Positions 19,803-28,292 of a stretch of DNA of 64,000 bases are shown here, piece by piece. A program made the translations under genes and the position numbers. Positions within the stretch are counted from its first letter, which is position 1; each line of letters starts with the position of its first letter. The stretch is from an uncultured Arachnia sp. (GTDB lineage: Bacteria; Actinomycetota; Actinomycetes; Propionibacteriales; Propionibacteriaceae), in NCBI GenBank assembly GCA_947499145.1, contig CANMNB010000006.1, positions 1 through 64,000 on the forward strand, written 5' to 3'. The notes under the pieces are model-generated. The model ran no database searches, was not told the origin of the DNA, and saw only the letters and a program-made list of their open reading frames with translations.

Positions 19803-20649
19803 GGTGCACCCTCCGACGCAGCAGTTCCCGCAACTCCGGCCACACCCGGTCCCAGTCGTGCAGCACATCCGACCACGTCAGCCGCACGACCAGGTAGCCA
19901 CGTGCCAGCGCGCGGCGGTCCCGCTGCCGATCGTTGCGGAAGGTGGCCGTCGACGCGTGGAACTCGAACCCATCGGTTTCCAGGATCAGCCGATCCCCGA
20001 GCAGGAAATCGACGCGCCCAACCCCCGCGATGTGCACCTGGGTCCTCACCCGAACGTTGGCGGAGCGCAGGCGGTGGCGGAGCACGGATTCCAGAGCCGA
20101 GTCGACGCGCCCGTCGGCACGATCGAGAAGCCTGAGGCTGGTGGCGCTCTGGGCCGCCGCTATCCGGGCGAGCTCGTCTGTGGTGAGGAGACCGAGCCGG
20201 ATAATGCTGTCGAACGCCACCACTGCGTCGTCGGCGCCGTGCCTGGCGAGGACGCAGGAAAGAGCGGCCTCGACGGGGTGCACGATGGTATCGGGCACTG
20301 CGCGGGGTCGACAATCGAGACTCCCTGGTGGGAGAGCATTCCGCTCGCGGGTCCGCTTGCTACGGCTGAGGTGGAGACGCTTGTCATCGAGCGTCCAGAC
20401 GCCGTGGAGCTGGAGCGCAGACTTGCAGGAGACGGCGCCGCCGGCCCTGACCGCCGCGACCACCTCCGGTGGCGTCCACGGTAGCGCGAACACGCCGCGG
20501 CCCATGCGCTCCAGCCTTCCTTCCGCCACCAGACGATCGACGGCGCGCCGGCCGTACGTCGCCACCAGCTCCTTGCGGGTCACGAGGCCAAGGGCTTCCG
20601 GGAGAGTTGGGTTCACGTTTCCACTGTGTGTGTGACTCACCTGTGGCAC
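19780..20649 (-). CDS. Orphan AbiEi-type HTH plus DUF559/Vsr-like nuclease-fold protein
   Basis: The protein (up to 289 aa) starts with a winged-helix AbiEi antitoxin-like region (LVTRKELVATYG, GRLERMGRGVFALP). It ends with a PD-(D/E)XK-like DUF559/Vsr domain: GRVDFLLGDRLILETDG, where D and E-x-D would bind metal, then RDRRALARGYLVVRLTW. No AbiEii toxin gene is adjacent. Start choice is uncertain: GTG at 20649, or a GTG at 20616 (first residues MNPTLPEALG). Its 3' end is inside palindromic element A, and element B lies just upstream, so the gene is bracketed by direct copies of one element. Function is unknown; nuclease or regulator are both possible. Confidence 0.75.
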   Translation of the reverse strand: MPQVSHTHSGNVNPTLPEALGLVTRKELVATYGRRAVDRLVAEGRLERMGRGVFALPWTPPEVVAAVRAGGAVSCKSALQLHGVWTLDDKRLHLSRSKRTRERNALPPGSLDCRPRAVPDTIVHPVEAALSCVLARHGADDAVVAFDSIIRLGLLTTDELARIAAAQSATSLRLLDRADGRVDSALESVLRHRLRSANVRVRTQVHIAGVGRVDFLLGDRLILETDGFEFHASTATFRNDRQRDRRALARGYLVVRLTWSDVLHDWDRVWPELRELLRRRVHRARRGPE

Positions 20650-20675
20650 CCACCAGGCGGATTGCCTGTGGATGC

Positions 20676-20752
20676 GTGCACGAAGGGGGCCAGATCGACG
20701 TCGGCGTGGACGATGTGGCCATGCCTAGCCGATTTCGGCCCCCTTCGTGCAC
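20676..20752. repeat. 77-nt palindromic element, copy B (perfect arms)
   Basis: GTGCACGAAGGGGGCC (20676-20691) and its exact reverse complement (20737-20752) flank a 45-nt spacer. It lies in the divergent gap between the AbiEi-like gene and glyA, in the same orientation as copy A. Confidence 0.92.
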
Positions 20753-20830
20753 GGGTCGCCGGCCGCGGTCGCGATACGGACGACCGCGATCGGCGTCCTA
20801 GACTGGCAGCACACCCGTCGAAGGAGAGCC

Positions 20831-22267
20831 GTGACCGACGCCCAGGCCCTGAGTGCCGCCTACCAGACCATGCTGAGCGCGATCGAGGCCGTGGAGCCCC
20901 GCATTGCCGCGGCGACCCGCTCCGAACTCGCCGACCAGCGCGGCTCCCTCAAGCTGATCGCCTCCGAGAACTACGCCAGCCTCCCGGTGCTCGCCACCAT
21001 GGGGACGTGGTTCAGCGACAAGTACGCCGAGGGCACCGTGGGCCACCGCTTTTACGCAGGCTGCCAGAACGTCGACACCGTGGAGTCTGTCGCCGCCGAG
21101 CACGCCCGTGAGCTGTTCGGCGCCGAATACGCCTACGTGCAGCCCCACTCCGGCATCGACGCCAACCTCACCGCCTTCTGGGCCATCCTCGCCCACCACG
21201 TCGAGACCCCGGCGCTGCAGGAGTTCGACGCGAAGAACGTCTCCGAGCTCTCCGAGTCCGACTGGCAGACCCTGCGCGCCCGCTTCGGGAACCAGCGCCT
21301 CATGGGCATGAGCCTCGACGCCGGCGGCCACCTCACCCACGGCTTCCGACCCAACATCTCCGGCAAGATGTTCCACCAGCAGTCCTACGGCACCGACCCC
21401 GAGACGCAGCTGCTCGACTACGACGCGGTCCTCGCCCAGGCCCGCGAGTTCAAGCCGCTCATCCTGGTGGCCGGATACTCCGCCTACCCCCGCCGCGTGA
21501 ACTTCGCCAAGATGCGCGAGATCGCCGACGAGGTGGGCGCGGTCCTGATGGTCGACATGGCGCACTTCGCCGGGCTGGTCGCCGGCAAGGTGTTCACCGG
21601 CGACGAGGACCCGATCCCCCACGCGCACGTGGTCACCACCACCACCCACAAGTCACTGCGCGGCCCGCGCGGCGGCATGGTCCTGGCCACCGGCGACTAC
21701 GCGGCGGACGTGGACCGTGGCTGCCCGATGGTGCTCGGCGGCCCGCTTAGCCACGTCATGGCCGCCAAGGCCGTCGCGCTGGCCGAGGCCCGCACGCCCG
21801 AGTTCCAGACCTACGCCCAGGCCGTCGTGGACAACGCCCAGGCACTCGCCGAGGGTCTCATGTCTCGTGGCGCGACGCTCGTCACCGGTGGCACCGACAA
21901 CCACATCGTGCTGCTCGACGTCACGGGCTACGGCCTGACCGGCCGCCAGGCGGAGTCCGCACTCCTGGACGCGGGGATCGTCACCAACCGCAACTCCGTG
22001 CCCAACGACCCGAACGGCGCCTGGTACACCTCCGGCGTCAGGCTTGGCACCCCGGCGCTGACGTCCCGCGGCTTCACCACCTCCGACATGGCCGAGGTCG
22101 CCTCGATGATCGACGGCGTTCTCCGCGCCGCGACGCCGACCCTCACCAAGGACGGTAAGCCCGGCAAGGCGAAGTACGACCTGTCCGCAGACGTCGCCGA
22201 CGACACCCGCTCCGGAGCGGCCCGCCTCCTCGACGCCCACCCGCTGTACCCGGGCCTGGAGCTCTGA
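20831..22267 (+). CDS. glyA: Serine hydroxymethyltransferase, long form
   Basis: Converts serine and tetrahydrofolate to glycine and methylene-THF. Motifs: LIASENYAS near residue 43, [25 protein letters not shown] and the PLP lysine in [16 protein letters not shown]. At 478 aa it is about 60 residues longer than E. coli GlyA (417 aa). Part of the excess is an insertion between [10 protein letters not shown] and [13 protein letters not shown] containing [18 protein letters not shown]. The GTG at 20831 has an AAGGAGAG SD and a TAGACT -10 candidate further upstream. It converges with the DUF2207 gene, 9 bp apart. Confidence 0.93.
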   Translation: MTDAQALSAAYQTMLSAIEAVEPRIAAATRSELADQRGSLKLIASENYASLPVLATMGTWFSDKYAEGTVGHRFYAGCQNVDTVESVAAEHARELFGAEYAYVQPHSGIDANLTAFWAILAHHVETPALQEFDAKNVSELSESDWQTLRARFGNQRLMGMSLDAGGHLTHGFRPNISGKMFHQQSYGTDPETQLLDYDAVLAQAREFKPLILVAGYSAYPRRVNFAKMREIADEVGAVLMVDMAHFAGLVAGKVFTGDEDPIPHAHVVTTTTHKSLRGPRGGMVLATGDYAADVDRGCPMVLGGPLSHVMAAKAVALAEARTPEFQTYAQAVVDNAQALAEGLMSRGATLVTGGTDNHIVLLDVTGYGLTGRQAESALLDAGIVTNRNSVPNDPNGAWYTSGVRLGTPALTSRGFTTSDMAEVASMIDGVLRAATPTLTKDGKPGKAKYDLSADVADDTRSGAARLLDAHPLYPGLEL

Positions 22268-22276
22268 CTTCGGGGG

Positions 22277-23983
22277 TCAGCGGCCCGCGAGCTCGCCCTG
22301 CACCGTGTGGATGAACTGGGTCATCGACGCGGGCAGGTCGGCCAGGTGCCAGGACTCCGGCGCGTGGTACCAGTCCACGGCGCGCGGATCGGGAGTCTTG
22401 TCCCGGTCCGCCTCCGCCATCGCGGCGAGCCAGCGCGACTTGCCTCCCAGCACCACGGTGTAGGGGAGCACGCGTGCCAGTTCGGCGAGACGGCGATCCC
22501 TCGGCATCTGGTCGGTGGGGTGTGTCTCGAGCAGGGAGGACAGGGCTGACAGGCCCTCGACGAGACGGGTGCCGTGCGCGGTGCGGCGCGGCATCCGGTC
22601 GGCGATCCACACGAGCACTCCGCCCAGCAGCACCAGCACCAGGGCCACCAACCCCAACCGGGTGAAGGCCACGAGTGCCAGCGCCGTGACGGAGAGCACG
22701 GCCAGCCCGACCCACCCGCGAGCCCGCCACGCGTTGCGGGTCGAGTCGGGACGGGACTCGAACCAGCCGCGGGCCACGACGTCGTCGTAGAGGGCCGACT
22801 GCACGTCCCCGATGGCAGGCGCGAGGGTGGCCGGCAGCTCCGAGACCAGCGTGTACCCACGCTCGGGTGCGACGGCGGCCAGGAGAGCGTGCTCGAACCC
22901 CGCAAGGTCGTCGTCGGTCGCCGCGTCGCGGCGTTCGAGCCTCCAGTCGAGCAGTCCGTGGGCGTCGCGCGGGAGCTCCACGATTCGCAGGTGTCCGCGG
23001 ACAGCGAGGTCCACCAGAGTGGCTGTGACGTCGACGGGGTCCACGCGTTCGTCCGCGACCGTCCCGACGTGACCCGGGCGGATGCCCTCGGGAACCACGA
23101 AGACGGACTCGCCCTCGGCCACCGGGGTGAACAGCCCGACGGCGGGGACGTCGCCGTCGTGGCCCTCGTCGACGCCGGTGCGCCGGTGAAGCAGGTACAG
23201 CAGCGCGCCCCCGAACAGCAGTGCGGCCAGGGCTGCCAGTACCGTCCACCACTGGATCGTGAAGGCGCGGTCGAGGCTCCAGCTCTCCACCACCTCGGCC
23301 GTCGGCGTCACCGACGAGGCGGGCACCCCCACCGTGAACGTCACCTGCTCCCCCGGCCCCCGCGAGCCGGCCTCGAAGAGGGGCTGGAGGGAGTCATGGG
23401 TGCCGGAGCCGAACAGCTGGCACTTCGCCACGGCCCCGGGTGGGCCCGCGATGCAGTCCACCATGCCGGGGATCGCGGCCACCCGCAATGAGCCCTCCAC
23501 GGACTCCGCCCCCACCGACAGGCCCTGCAGGACACGCCAGGACATCACCGTCCACTCGCCGTCGTGACCGCGTTCACTGCGCGTGCTGCCGGTGGCGGTG
23601 TAGGACAAGGTGATGGGTTCGCCGTCGGCCCCCGAGGTCTCCAGCGTCACCACGACCTCGTCGTCGTGGTGTTCGACCCGTGGGAACACCTCCGCCCCTG
23701 CGACGGTGGCGCTCACGTCGGAGATGGAGTAGCGCCACGAGCGCTGGGGATCGATCGGCGCCTCGAGCGCCAGTCGCTGGGTGATCGAGCTCGGCGCCTC
23801 GTCGAAGACCAGGGTCTGTGTGGCGGTGAGGCTGCCGTCGGCGTTGAGCGCGCCGTCGAACGTGAAGCTACGGGCCGTCTCGCCCTCGGCTCGGGCAGGC
23901 GTGGCACCGACGATCGCGAGGCACGCAACGAGGCCGGCGAGCAGGACAGACGCGACGCGGTGGTGGGTCGACAGGCGGGCCAC
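22277..23983 (-). CDS. DUF2207 domain membrane protein
   Basis: The protein (568 aa) is laid out as follows: signal peptide (RVASVLLAGLVACLAIVGATPARA), an extracellular beta-rich DUF2207 domain of about 200 residues, a transmembrane helix near 240-260, a cytoplasmic region, two hydrophobic segments near 415-460, and a C-terminal domain. Family members are single-copy membrane proteins of unknown role in actinobacteria and firmicutes. The GTG at 23983 is preceded by a GAAGGAA SD. A long upstream in-frame extension is a shadow of the neighbouring gene. Confidence 0.82.
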   Translation of the reverse strand: MARLSTHHRVASVLLAGLVACLAIVGATPARAEGETARSFTFDGALNADGSLTATQTLVFDEAPSSITQRLALEAPIDPQRSWRYSISDVSATVAGAEVFPRVEHHDDEVVVTLETSGADGEPITLSYTATGSTRSERGHDGEWTVMSWRVLQGLSVGAESVEGSLRVAAIPGMVDCIAGPPGAVAKCQLFGSGTHDSLQPLFEAGSRGPGEQVTFTVGVPASSVTPTAEVVESWSLDRAFTIQWWTVLAALAALLFGGALLYLLHRRTGVDEGHDGDVPAVGLFTPVAEGESVFVVPEGIRPGHVGTVADERVDPVDVTATLVDLAVRGHLRIVELPRDAHGLLDWRLERRDAATDDDLAGFEHALLAAVAPERGYTLVSELPATLAPAIGDVQSALYDDVVARGWFESRPDSTRNAWRARGWVGLAVLSVTALALVAFTRLGLVALVLVLLGGVLVWIADRMPRRTAHGTRLVEGLSALSSLLETHPTDQMPRDRRLAELARVLPYTVVLGGKSRWLAAMAEADRDKTPDPRAVDWYHAPESWHLADLPASMTQFIHTVQGELAGR

Positions 23984-24052
23984 GTGGGTTCCTTCGGGAG
24001 ACGGAGCGCTTGGACGGAGGCTACCGCACGGCCGCCCGGCTACCCTGAAGTC

Positions 24053-25285
24053 GTGACCCAGAATCCGTTCGGACGCTCCCCGAACCAGGGCCGACCGACG
24101 GCCTGGCAGGCCCCACCGCGCCCGCCGGCAGCACGCCAGTTCCCCCCACCACCCGGCTTCCCACCCCCGCCCCCGGGATACCAGACCCGGCAGTTCCCGC
24201 CTCCCGGGCACTTCCCACCTCCCGGGCAGTTCCCCCCGCCCCAGTGGCGACCACCCCAGCCGCAGAGGAAACAGACCCGTGGTATCAACGGGCTGTTCCT
24301 GGTGGCGGGGATCATCCTCGTCGGCCTGTTCTTCTACTCCCTGGGCGGCTGGGACGACGAGGATGCCGCCACCCCGCCCGCGCCGATCCCACCCGGAGCC
24401 ACCCAGTCCTCCGAGCCACAGCCGACCACCGAGGCGAGCGAGCCCGAGGTAGTGGTCGAGGAGTTCCAGAACGAGGACTACGTCCTGCCCCCCGGCTCCA
24501 CGTCGGTCTCCGACATCCCCTTCCCCAGGACGGTGGGCGAAGCCATCGACTGGATGGAGACCAACCCGGTCTACGCCACCACCCTGGCCGCGCCGGTCCG
24601 CTGCGAGATCCCCGAGGACAACGTCCACGTCATGGACGACGCCGAGCTGGAGCGCAGGATGGCGGACTACGTGGAGTGCCTGACCCGCGTCTGGGGTCCT
24701 GCCCTCGAGGAGGCCGGCTTCGAGTCGTACCTGCCGGAGGTGATCGTCTATCCCTCGGGCGGGGAGATCCAGACGCAGTGCGGCACCATGCCGTCCTACA
24801 ACGCCTTCTACTGCTCGGCTGACCAGAACCTCTACCTGGCCGCCGACGTCGCGGCGCTGATGCCCCGCGGCCTCAGTTCGTCCCAGGTGCTGTTCGACCT
24901 GGTGATGGCCCACGAGTACGGGCACGCCGTCCAGGGCCGCACGGGCGTGCTGGCCGCCTCCACGGCCTTGGCCTACGAGGCGGACTCCCGGGAGACCTCG
25001 GACATGCTCATGCGCCGCTCGGAGGTGCAGGCCGACTGCTTCGCGGGCCAGGGCATCCGCTCCATCGGCGCCAGCCTCGGGATCGAGGAGCAGGACGTCG
25101 CGGACATCCAGGAGATCACCTACGAGATCGGCGACGATCGGCTGGCCGAGCGTTTCCGGGCCGAGGAGGCGGGGGCCGACCATGGGCTGGGCGAGAACCG
25201 GCGCCTGTGGACCACCCGGGGGCTGGCGTCGGGCGACGTCGCCGCGTGCAACACGTTCATGGCACCTGAGGAGGAGGTCCGCTGA
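24053..25285 (+). CDS. Neutral zinc metallopeptidase (YpfJ family), membrane-anchored
   Basis: A 410-aa protein. A Pro/Gln/Phe-rich cytoplasmic N-terminus (about 80 residues, many FPPP units) leads to one transmembrane helix (GLFLVAGIILVGLFFYSLGG). An extracellular catalytic domain follows with HEYGH (287-291) and the downstream ADCFAG (327-332), which supplies the third zinc ligand in this family. It is likely a surface protease; the substrate is unknown. GTG 24053 follows TACCCT (24041-24046) by 6 nt, so it is probably leaderless. It converges with ispF, only 3 bp between stops. Confidence 0.88.
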   Translation: MTQNPFGRSPNQGRPTAWQAPPRPPAARQFPPPPGFPPPPPGYQTRQFPPPGHFPPPGQFPPPQWRPPQPQRKQTRGINGLFLVAGIILVGLFFYSLGGWDDEDAATPPAPIPPGATQSSEPQPTTEASEPEVVVEEFQNEDYVLPPGSTSVSDIPFPRTVGEAIDWMETNPVYATTLAAPVRCEIPEDNVHVMDDAELERRMADYVECLTRVWGPALEEAGFESYLPEVIVYPSGGEIQTQCGTMPSYNAFYCSADQNLYLAADVAALMPRGLSSSQVLFDLVMAHEYGHAVQGRTGVLAASTALAYEADSRETSDMLMRRSEVQADCFAGQGIRSIGASLGIEEQDVADIQEITYEIGDDRLAERFRAEEAGADHGLGENRRLWTTRGLASGDVAACNTFMAPEEEVR

Positions 25286-25288
25286 GGA

Positions 25289-25771
25289 TCAGCCGCCGAC
25301 CGCCGGCATGAGCAGCGCGACCGCCATGGCCGCGACGCCCTCCCCGCGGCCGGTCAGCCCCAGAGCGTCGGTGGTGGTGGCTGCCAGACTGACCCGCGCG
25401 CCGATCGCCTCGGACATCACCCGCTCGCCCTCCTCGCGCCGTCCGGCGATCCGGGGGCGGTTGCCGATGATGGTGACGCTCACGTTGCCGATGTCGTAGC
25501 CCGCTGCCCGCACCCTCCGCGCCGTCTCGGCGAGGAACGCGACTCCGCTGGCCCCCGCCCATTCCGGCTGGTCGGTCCCGTAGTTGGAGCCGAGGTCGCC
25601 CAGTCCGGCAGCGGACAGCAACGCGTCACAGGCGGCGTGGGCTGCGACGTCGCCGTCGGAGTGCCCGGCCAGGCCGGCGGTCTCCTCGGGGAAGTGCAGT
25701 CCCGCCACCCACATGGCGACCCCCGGCTCGAGCCGGTGGACGTCGGTTCCCAGGCCGATGAGGGGCGTCAT
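25289..25771 (-). CDS. ispF: 2-C-methyl-D-erythritol 2,4-cyclodiphosphate synthase
   Basis: IspF (160 aa) makes MEcPP in the non-mevalonate isoprenoid pathway. The zinc ligands D and H are in GLGTDVHRL (residues 6-14) and the third in AGHSDGDV near 40; the C-terminal [19 protein letters not shown] with its GRGEG block completes the family pattern. The ATG at 25771 overlaps the ispD stop (ATGA). The carD-ispD-ispF run is a conserved actinobacterial order. Confidence 0.95.
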   Translation of the reverse strand: MTPLIGLGTDVHRLEPGVAMWVAGLHFPEETAGLAGHSDGDVAAHAACDALLSAAGLGDLGSNYGTDQPEWAGASGVAFLAETARRVRAAGYDIGNVSVTIIGNRPRIAGRREEGERVMSEAIGARVSLAATTTDALGLTGRGEGVAAMAVALLMPAVGG

Positions 25772-26460
25772 GGGTGCTCCCGGTGGGTCAGGACGGCCCG
25801 GGCGAGGACCAGGTCGAGGGGTTCGGTGATCTTGAAGGCCTCGCGGTGTCCCGGCACCAGCGCCACCCGGTGCCCGAGCAGCTCCACTGCGGCGGCGTCG
25901 TCGGTGACCACCAGTCCGGAGCGGGCCAGCGAGCGGTGTGCTTCGAGGTACATGCCGAGTGTTGCTCCCTGGGGTGTCTGGACCGCCCGCAGGCGGCTGC
26001 GGTCCGCGACGGAGGAGTCCGCTCCCTCGACCTCCCGCAGCGAATCCACCACCGGGACCACCGGGATCGCCACGGCTGCACCGGAGACCACGGCGTCGAC
26101 GACGCCCGCCACGACGTCGACGGGTACGAGCGCGCGGGCGGCGTCGTGGATGAGCACGACGGCATCCTCGGGCACGTCGGCGGCCATCGCCTCCAGTCCG
26201 AGCCGCACGGAGTCCTGCCGCTCCCGACCGCCCGGCACGAGCCGCACGGGTATCGCACAGCCCTCGACGGCTCGCGCGAAGGCCCCCTCGTGGGCAACGG
26301 GGATGGTGCACCAGATGGCCGTCGCGCCGGCGTCGACCATGGTGTCGATGCTGCGGCGCAGCAGGCTCGCCCCGTCGAGCTCGACGAGGGCCTTCGGTAT
26401 CCCGGCGCCCAGACGGGAACCGGAACCGGCCGCCACCACGAGGGCGACGACCGGTTGCAT
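25768..26460 (-). CDS. ispD: 2-C-methyl-D-erythritol 4-phosphate cytidylyltransferase
   Basis: IspD (230 aa) couples MEP to CTP in isoprenoid synthesis. The CTP-binding loop [18 protein letters not shown] is at 8-25, [15 protein letters not shown] near 78, [12 protein letters not shown] near 101 and [11 protein letters not shown] near 161. The length fits. It lies 17 bp downstream of carD and overlaps ispF by 4 bp, so all three genes are likely one transcript. Confidence 0.95.
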   Translation of the reverse strand: MQPVVALVVAAGSGSRLGAGIPKALVELDGASLLRRSIDTMVDAGATAIWCTIPVAHEGAFARAVEGCAIPVRLVPGGRERQDSVRLGLEAMAADVPEDAVVLIHDAARALVPVDVVAGVVDAVVSGAAVAIPVVPVVDSLREVEGADSSVADRSRLRAVQTPQGATLGMYLEAHRSLARSGLVVTDDAAAVELLGHRVALVPGHREAFKITEPLDLVLARAVLTHREHP

Positions 26461-26477
26461 GGGTGTGTGGTTGTTGC

Positions 26478-26963
26478 TCAGGAGGCCAGGACCTCGTCGA
26501 GCATCGTTTCGGCGCGTTCCTCCGCGACGTCCTCGGCAAGAGCCAGCTCGGCGACGAGGATGCTGCGGGCCTTGGCCAGCATGCGCTTCTCGCCGGCGGA
26601 CAGGCCCTTGTCACGGTCACGGCGCCAGAGGTCACGCACGACCTCGGAGACCTTGTTCACGTTCCCGGAGTGCAGCTTCTCCAGGTTCGCCTTGTAGCGG
26701 CGGGACCAGTTGGTGGGCTCCTCCGTGTGCTCGGCGCGCAGTACGTCGAACACGCGCTCGAGGCCAGCGGCGTCAACGACGTCCCTGACTCCCACGAGGT
26801 CGAGGTTGTTGGCCGGTACCCGGACCACCAGATCGTTCTGTCCCAGAATCCGGAGAACCAGGTAGAGCCTGTCCTCCCCCTTGATCTGGCGTGTTTCGAT
26901 GTCTTCGATGACAGCGGCCCCATGGTTGGGGTAGACCACCGTCTCACCGACCGTAAAAGTCAT
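26478..26963 (-). CDS. carD: CarD family RNA polymerase-binding transcription factor
   Basis: CarD (161 aa) binds the RNA polymerase beta subunit and stabilises open complexes, especially at rRNA promoters. The N-terminal RNAP-interaction domain begins [20 protein letters not shown] and the basic C-terminal domain includes [29 protein letters not shown] and [15 protein letters not shown] start at ATG 26963, where family homology begins; upstream codons of the frame are not conserved. It is the first gene of carD-ispD-ispF. Confidence 0.95.
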   Translation of the reverse strand: MTFTVGETVVYPNHGAAVIEDIETRQIKGEDRLYLVLRILGQNDLVVRVPANNLDLVGVRDVVDAAGLERVFDVLRAEHTEEPTNWSRRYKANLEKLHSGNVNKVSEVVRDLWRRDRDKGLSAGEKRMLAKARSILVAELALAEDVAEERAETMLDEVLAS

Positions 26964-27123
26964 AGCTTCATGGCCCCTTTCCTCGACCCAGTCTAGCACG
27001 CAGGCCCCTGGCGACGGGCGGCGGCGAATCCTACACCGCCCCCACCGGCGCCTGTCACCACCCCCTCTGAGCGTGTTTTCTGGCTAGGATGTGCCCGTCA
27101 CGCCACCCTGACCGAGGACAGAT

Positions 27124-27612
27124 ATGACAGCGCCCCAGCACCGCCGCGGACACCGCCTGCTCGCCGTCGTCGCCGTCGCGACGCTCGCCCTCACCTCCGC
27201 CTGCACCACGGGCGGTTGGGTGCCGGAGTCCCCGAGCGCGGCGGGAGTGCAGCAGCAGTCGGGTGTCGTCAAGGCCCGCAACATCCTGCTCGTCGCGGAC
27301 GAGAGCGGCGACGGCGCGCTGGTGGGATACCTCAGCGCCAGCGAGGCCGTTGAGCTGACGGGTGCGACGGTGGCCGGCATCGACGCCGAGGGGAACCCGG
27401 GCGAGCCCGTGCCCGTCGAGGTGAGCGGCAGCGTGCCGCGGAGCGGCGCCCTCCAGCTCGACGGCTCCAACGCCACCGTCTCCGGCGCCAACCTCATCCC
27501 GGGGCTGCTCGCCGACGTCGAACTCGCCTTCGACGACGGAACGAGGATCCGACTCCAGGCTCCCGTCATGTCCGCTGAGCACGAGGACTACAGCACGGTC
27601 CTGGAGGGCTGA
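27124..27612 (+). CDS. Secreted lipoprotein of unknown function
   Basis: The 162-aa product has a signal peptide (RLLAVVAVATLALTSAC) with lipobox LTSAC; the cysteine at about residue 27 would be lipidated and the protein held on the outer face of the membrane. The remaining ~135 residues look like one beta-rich domain with PVPVEVSGSVPRSG and PGLLADVELAFDDG, similar in style to small actinobacterial lipoproteins. An SD (GAGGACAG) precedes the ATG, and TAGGAT (near 27085) is a -10 candidate. It converges with regX3: both genes end within one palindrome and both code a final Glu-Gly. Confidence 0.75.
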   Translation: MTAPQHRRGHRLLAVVAVATLALTSACTTGGWVPESPSAAGVQQQSGVVKARNILLVADESGDGALVGYLSASEAVELTGATVAGIDAEGNPGEPVPVEVSGSVPRSGALQLDGSNATVSGANLIPGLLADVELAFDDGTRIRLQAPVMSAEHEDYSTVLEG

Positions 27613-27623
27613 GCTCAGCCCTC
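27604..27623. terminator. 20-bp perfect palindrome across two convergent stop codons
   Basis: GAGGGCTGAG is followed directly by its reverse complement. It contains both stop codons of the lipoprotein gene and regX3. As RNA from either strand it could form a short hairpin, so a bidirectional terminator is possible, but there is no loop or U-tract. Confidence 0.4.
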
Positions 27624-28292
27624 GAACTTGTAGCCCAGGCCCCGCACCGTCACCAGGCGGCGAGGGTTGGCCGGGTCGGCCTCGATCTTCGAGCGCAGTC
27701 GTTTGACGTGGACGTCGAGGGTCTTGGTGTCGCCGACGTAGTCGCTGCCCCAGATGCGGTCGATCAACTGTCCCCGCGTCATCACGCGCCCTGCGTTGCG
27801 CATCAGCAGCTCCAAGAGCTCGAACTCGCGCAACGCGAACCGGACGTCCTCGCCGTCGACCGTCACCCGGTGCCGCTCCGTGTCCAGCCGGACACCGTCC
27901 ACCTCCACCACGTCCGGGAGCAGCACCTGGTCCTGCCCACGCCGCAACACGGCCCGGATACGGGCGACGAGTTCGCGATGGCTGAAGGGCTTCGTGACGT
28001 AGTCGTCGGCGCCCAGCTCGAGGCCCACCACCTTGTCGACCTCCTCGTCACGTGCCGTCACCATCACGATGGCGACGTTCCCGCGCTGGCGCAGCTGCCG
28101 GCACACCTCGGTGCCCGGCATCCCCGGCATCATGAGGTCGAGGAGCACCAGGTCCGCGCCGTGGCGGTCGAACTCCGCCAGGCCCTCGTCCCCGTCCGGC
28201 GCCACGCCGACGTCGTAGCCCTCCTTGCGGAGCATGAATGCCAGCGCCTCGCGGTAGGAGTCCTCGTCCTCGATGATCAGGATGCGGGTCAC
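27615..28292 (-). CDS. regX3: Response regulator RegX3 (OmpR/PhoB family)
   Basis: The 225-aa regulator has a receiver domain with acidic pocket E8/D9, phospho-acceptor D52 (LVLLDLMMPG), T79 and K101, then a winged-helix DNA-binding domain (FALREFELLELLMRN, VHVKRLRSKIE, RLVTVRGLGYKFEG). With SenX3 it controls phosphate starvation genes in actinobacteria. The GTG at 28292 forms a GTGA overlap with the senX3 stop. A PHO-box-like direct repeat lies in the senX3-phoU spacer, consistent with autoregulation. Confidence 0.93.
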   Translation of the reverse strand: MTRILIIEDEDSYREALAFMLRKEGYDVGVAPDGDEGLAEFDRHGADLVLLDLMMPGMPGTEVCRQLRQRGNVAIVMVTARDEEVDKVVGLELGADDYVTKPFSHRELVARIRAVLRRGQDQVLLPDVVEVDGVRLDTERHRVTVDGEDVRFALREFELLELLMRNAGRVMTRGQLIDRIWGSDYVGDTKTLDVHVKRLRSKIEADPANPRRLVTVRGLGYKFEG

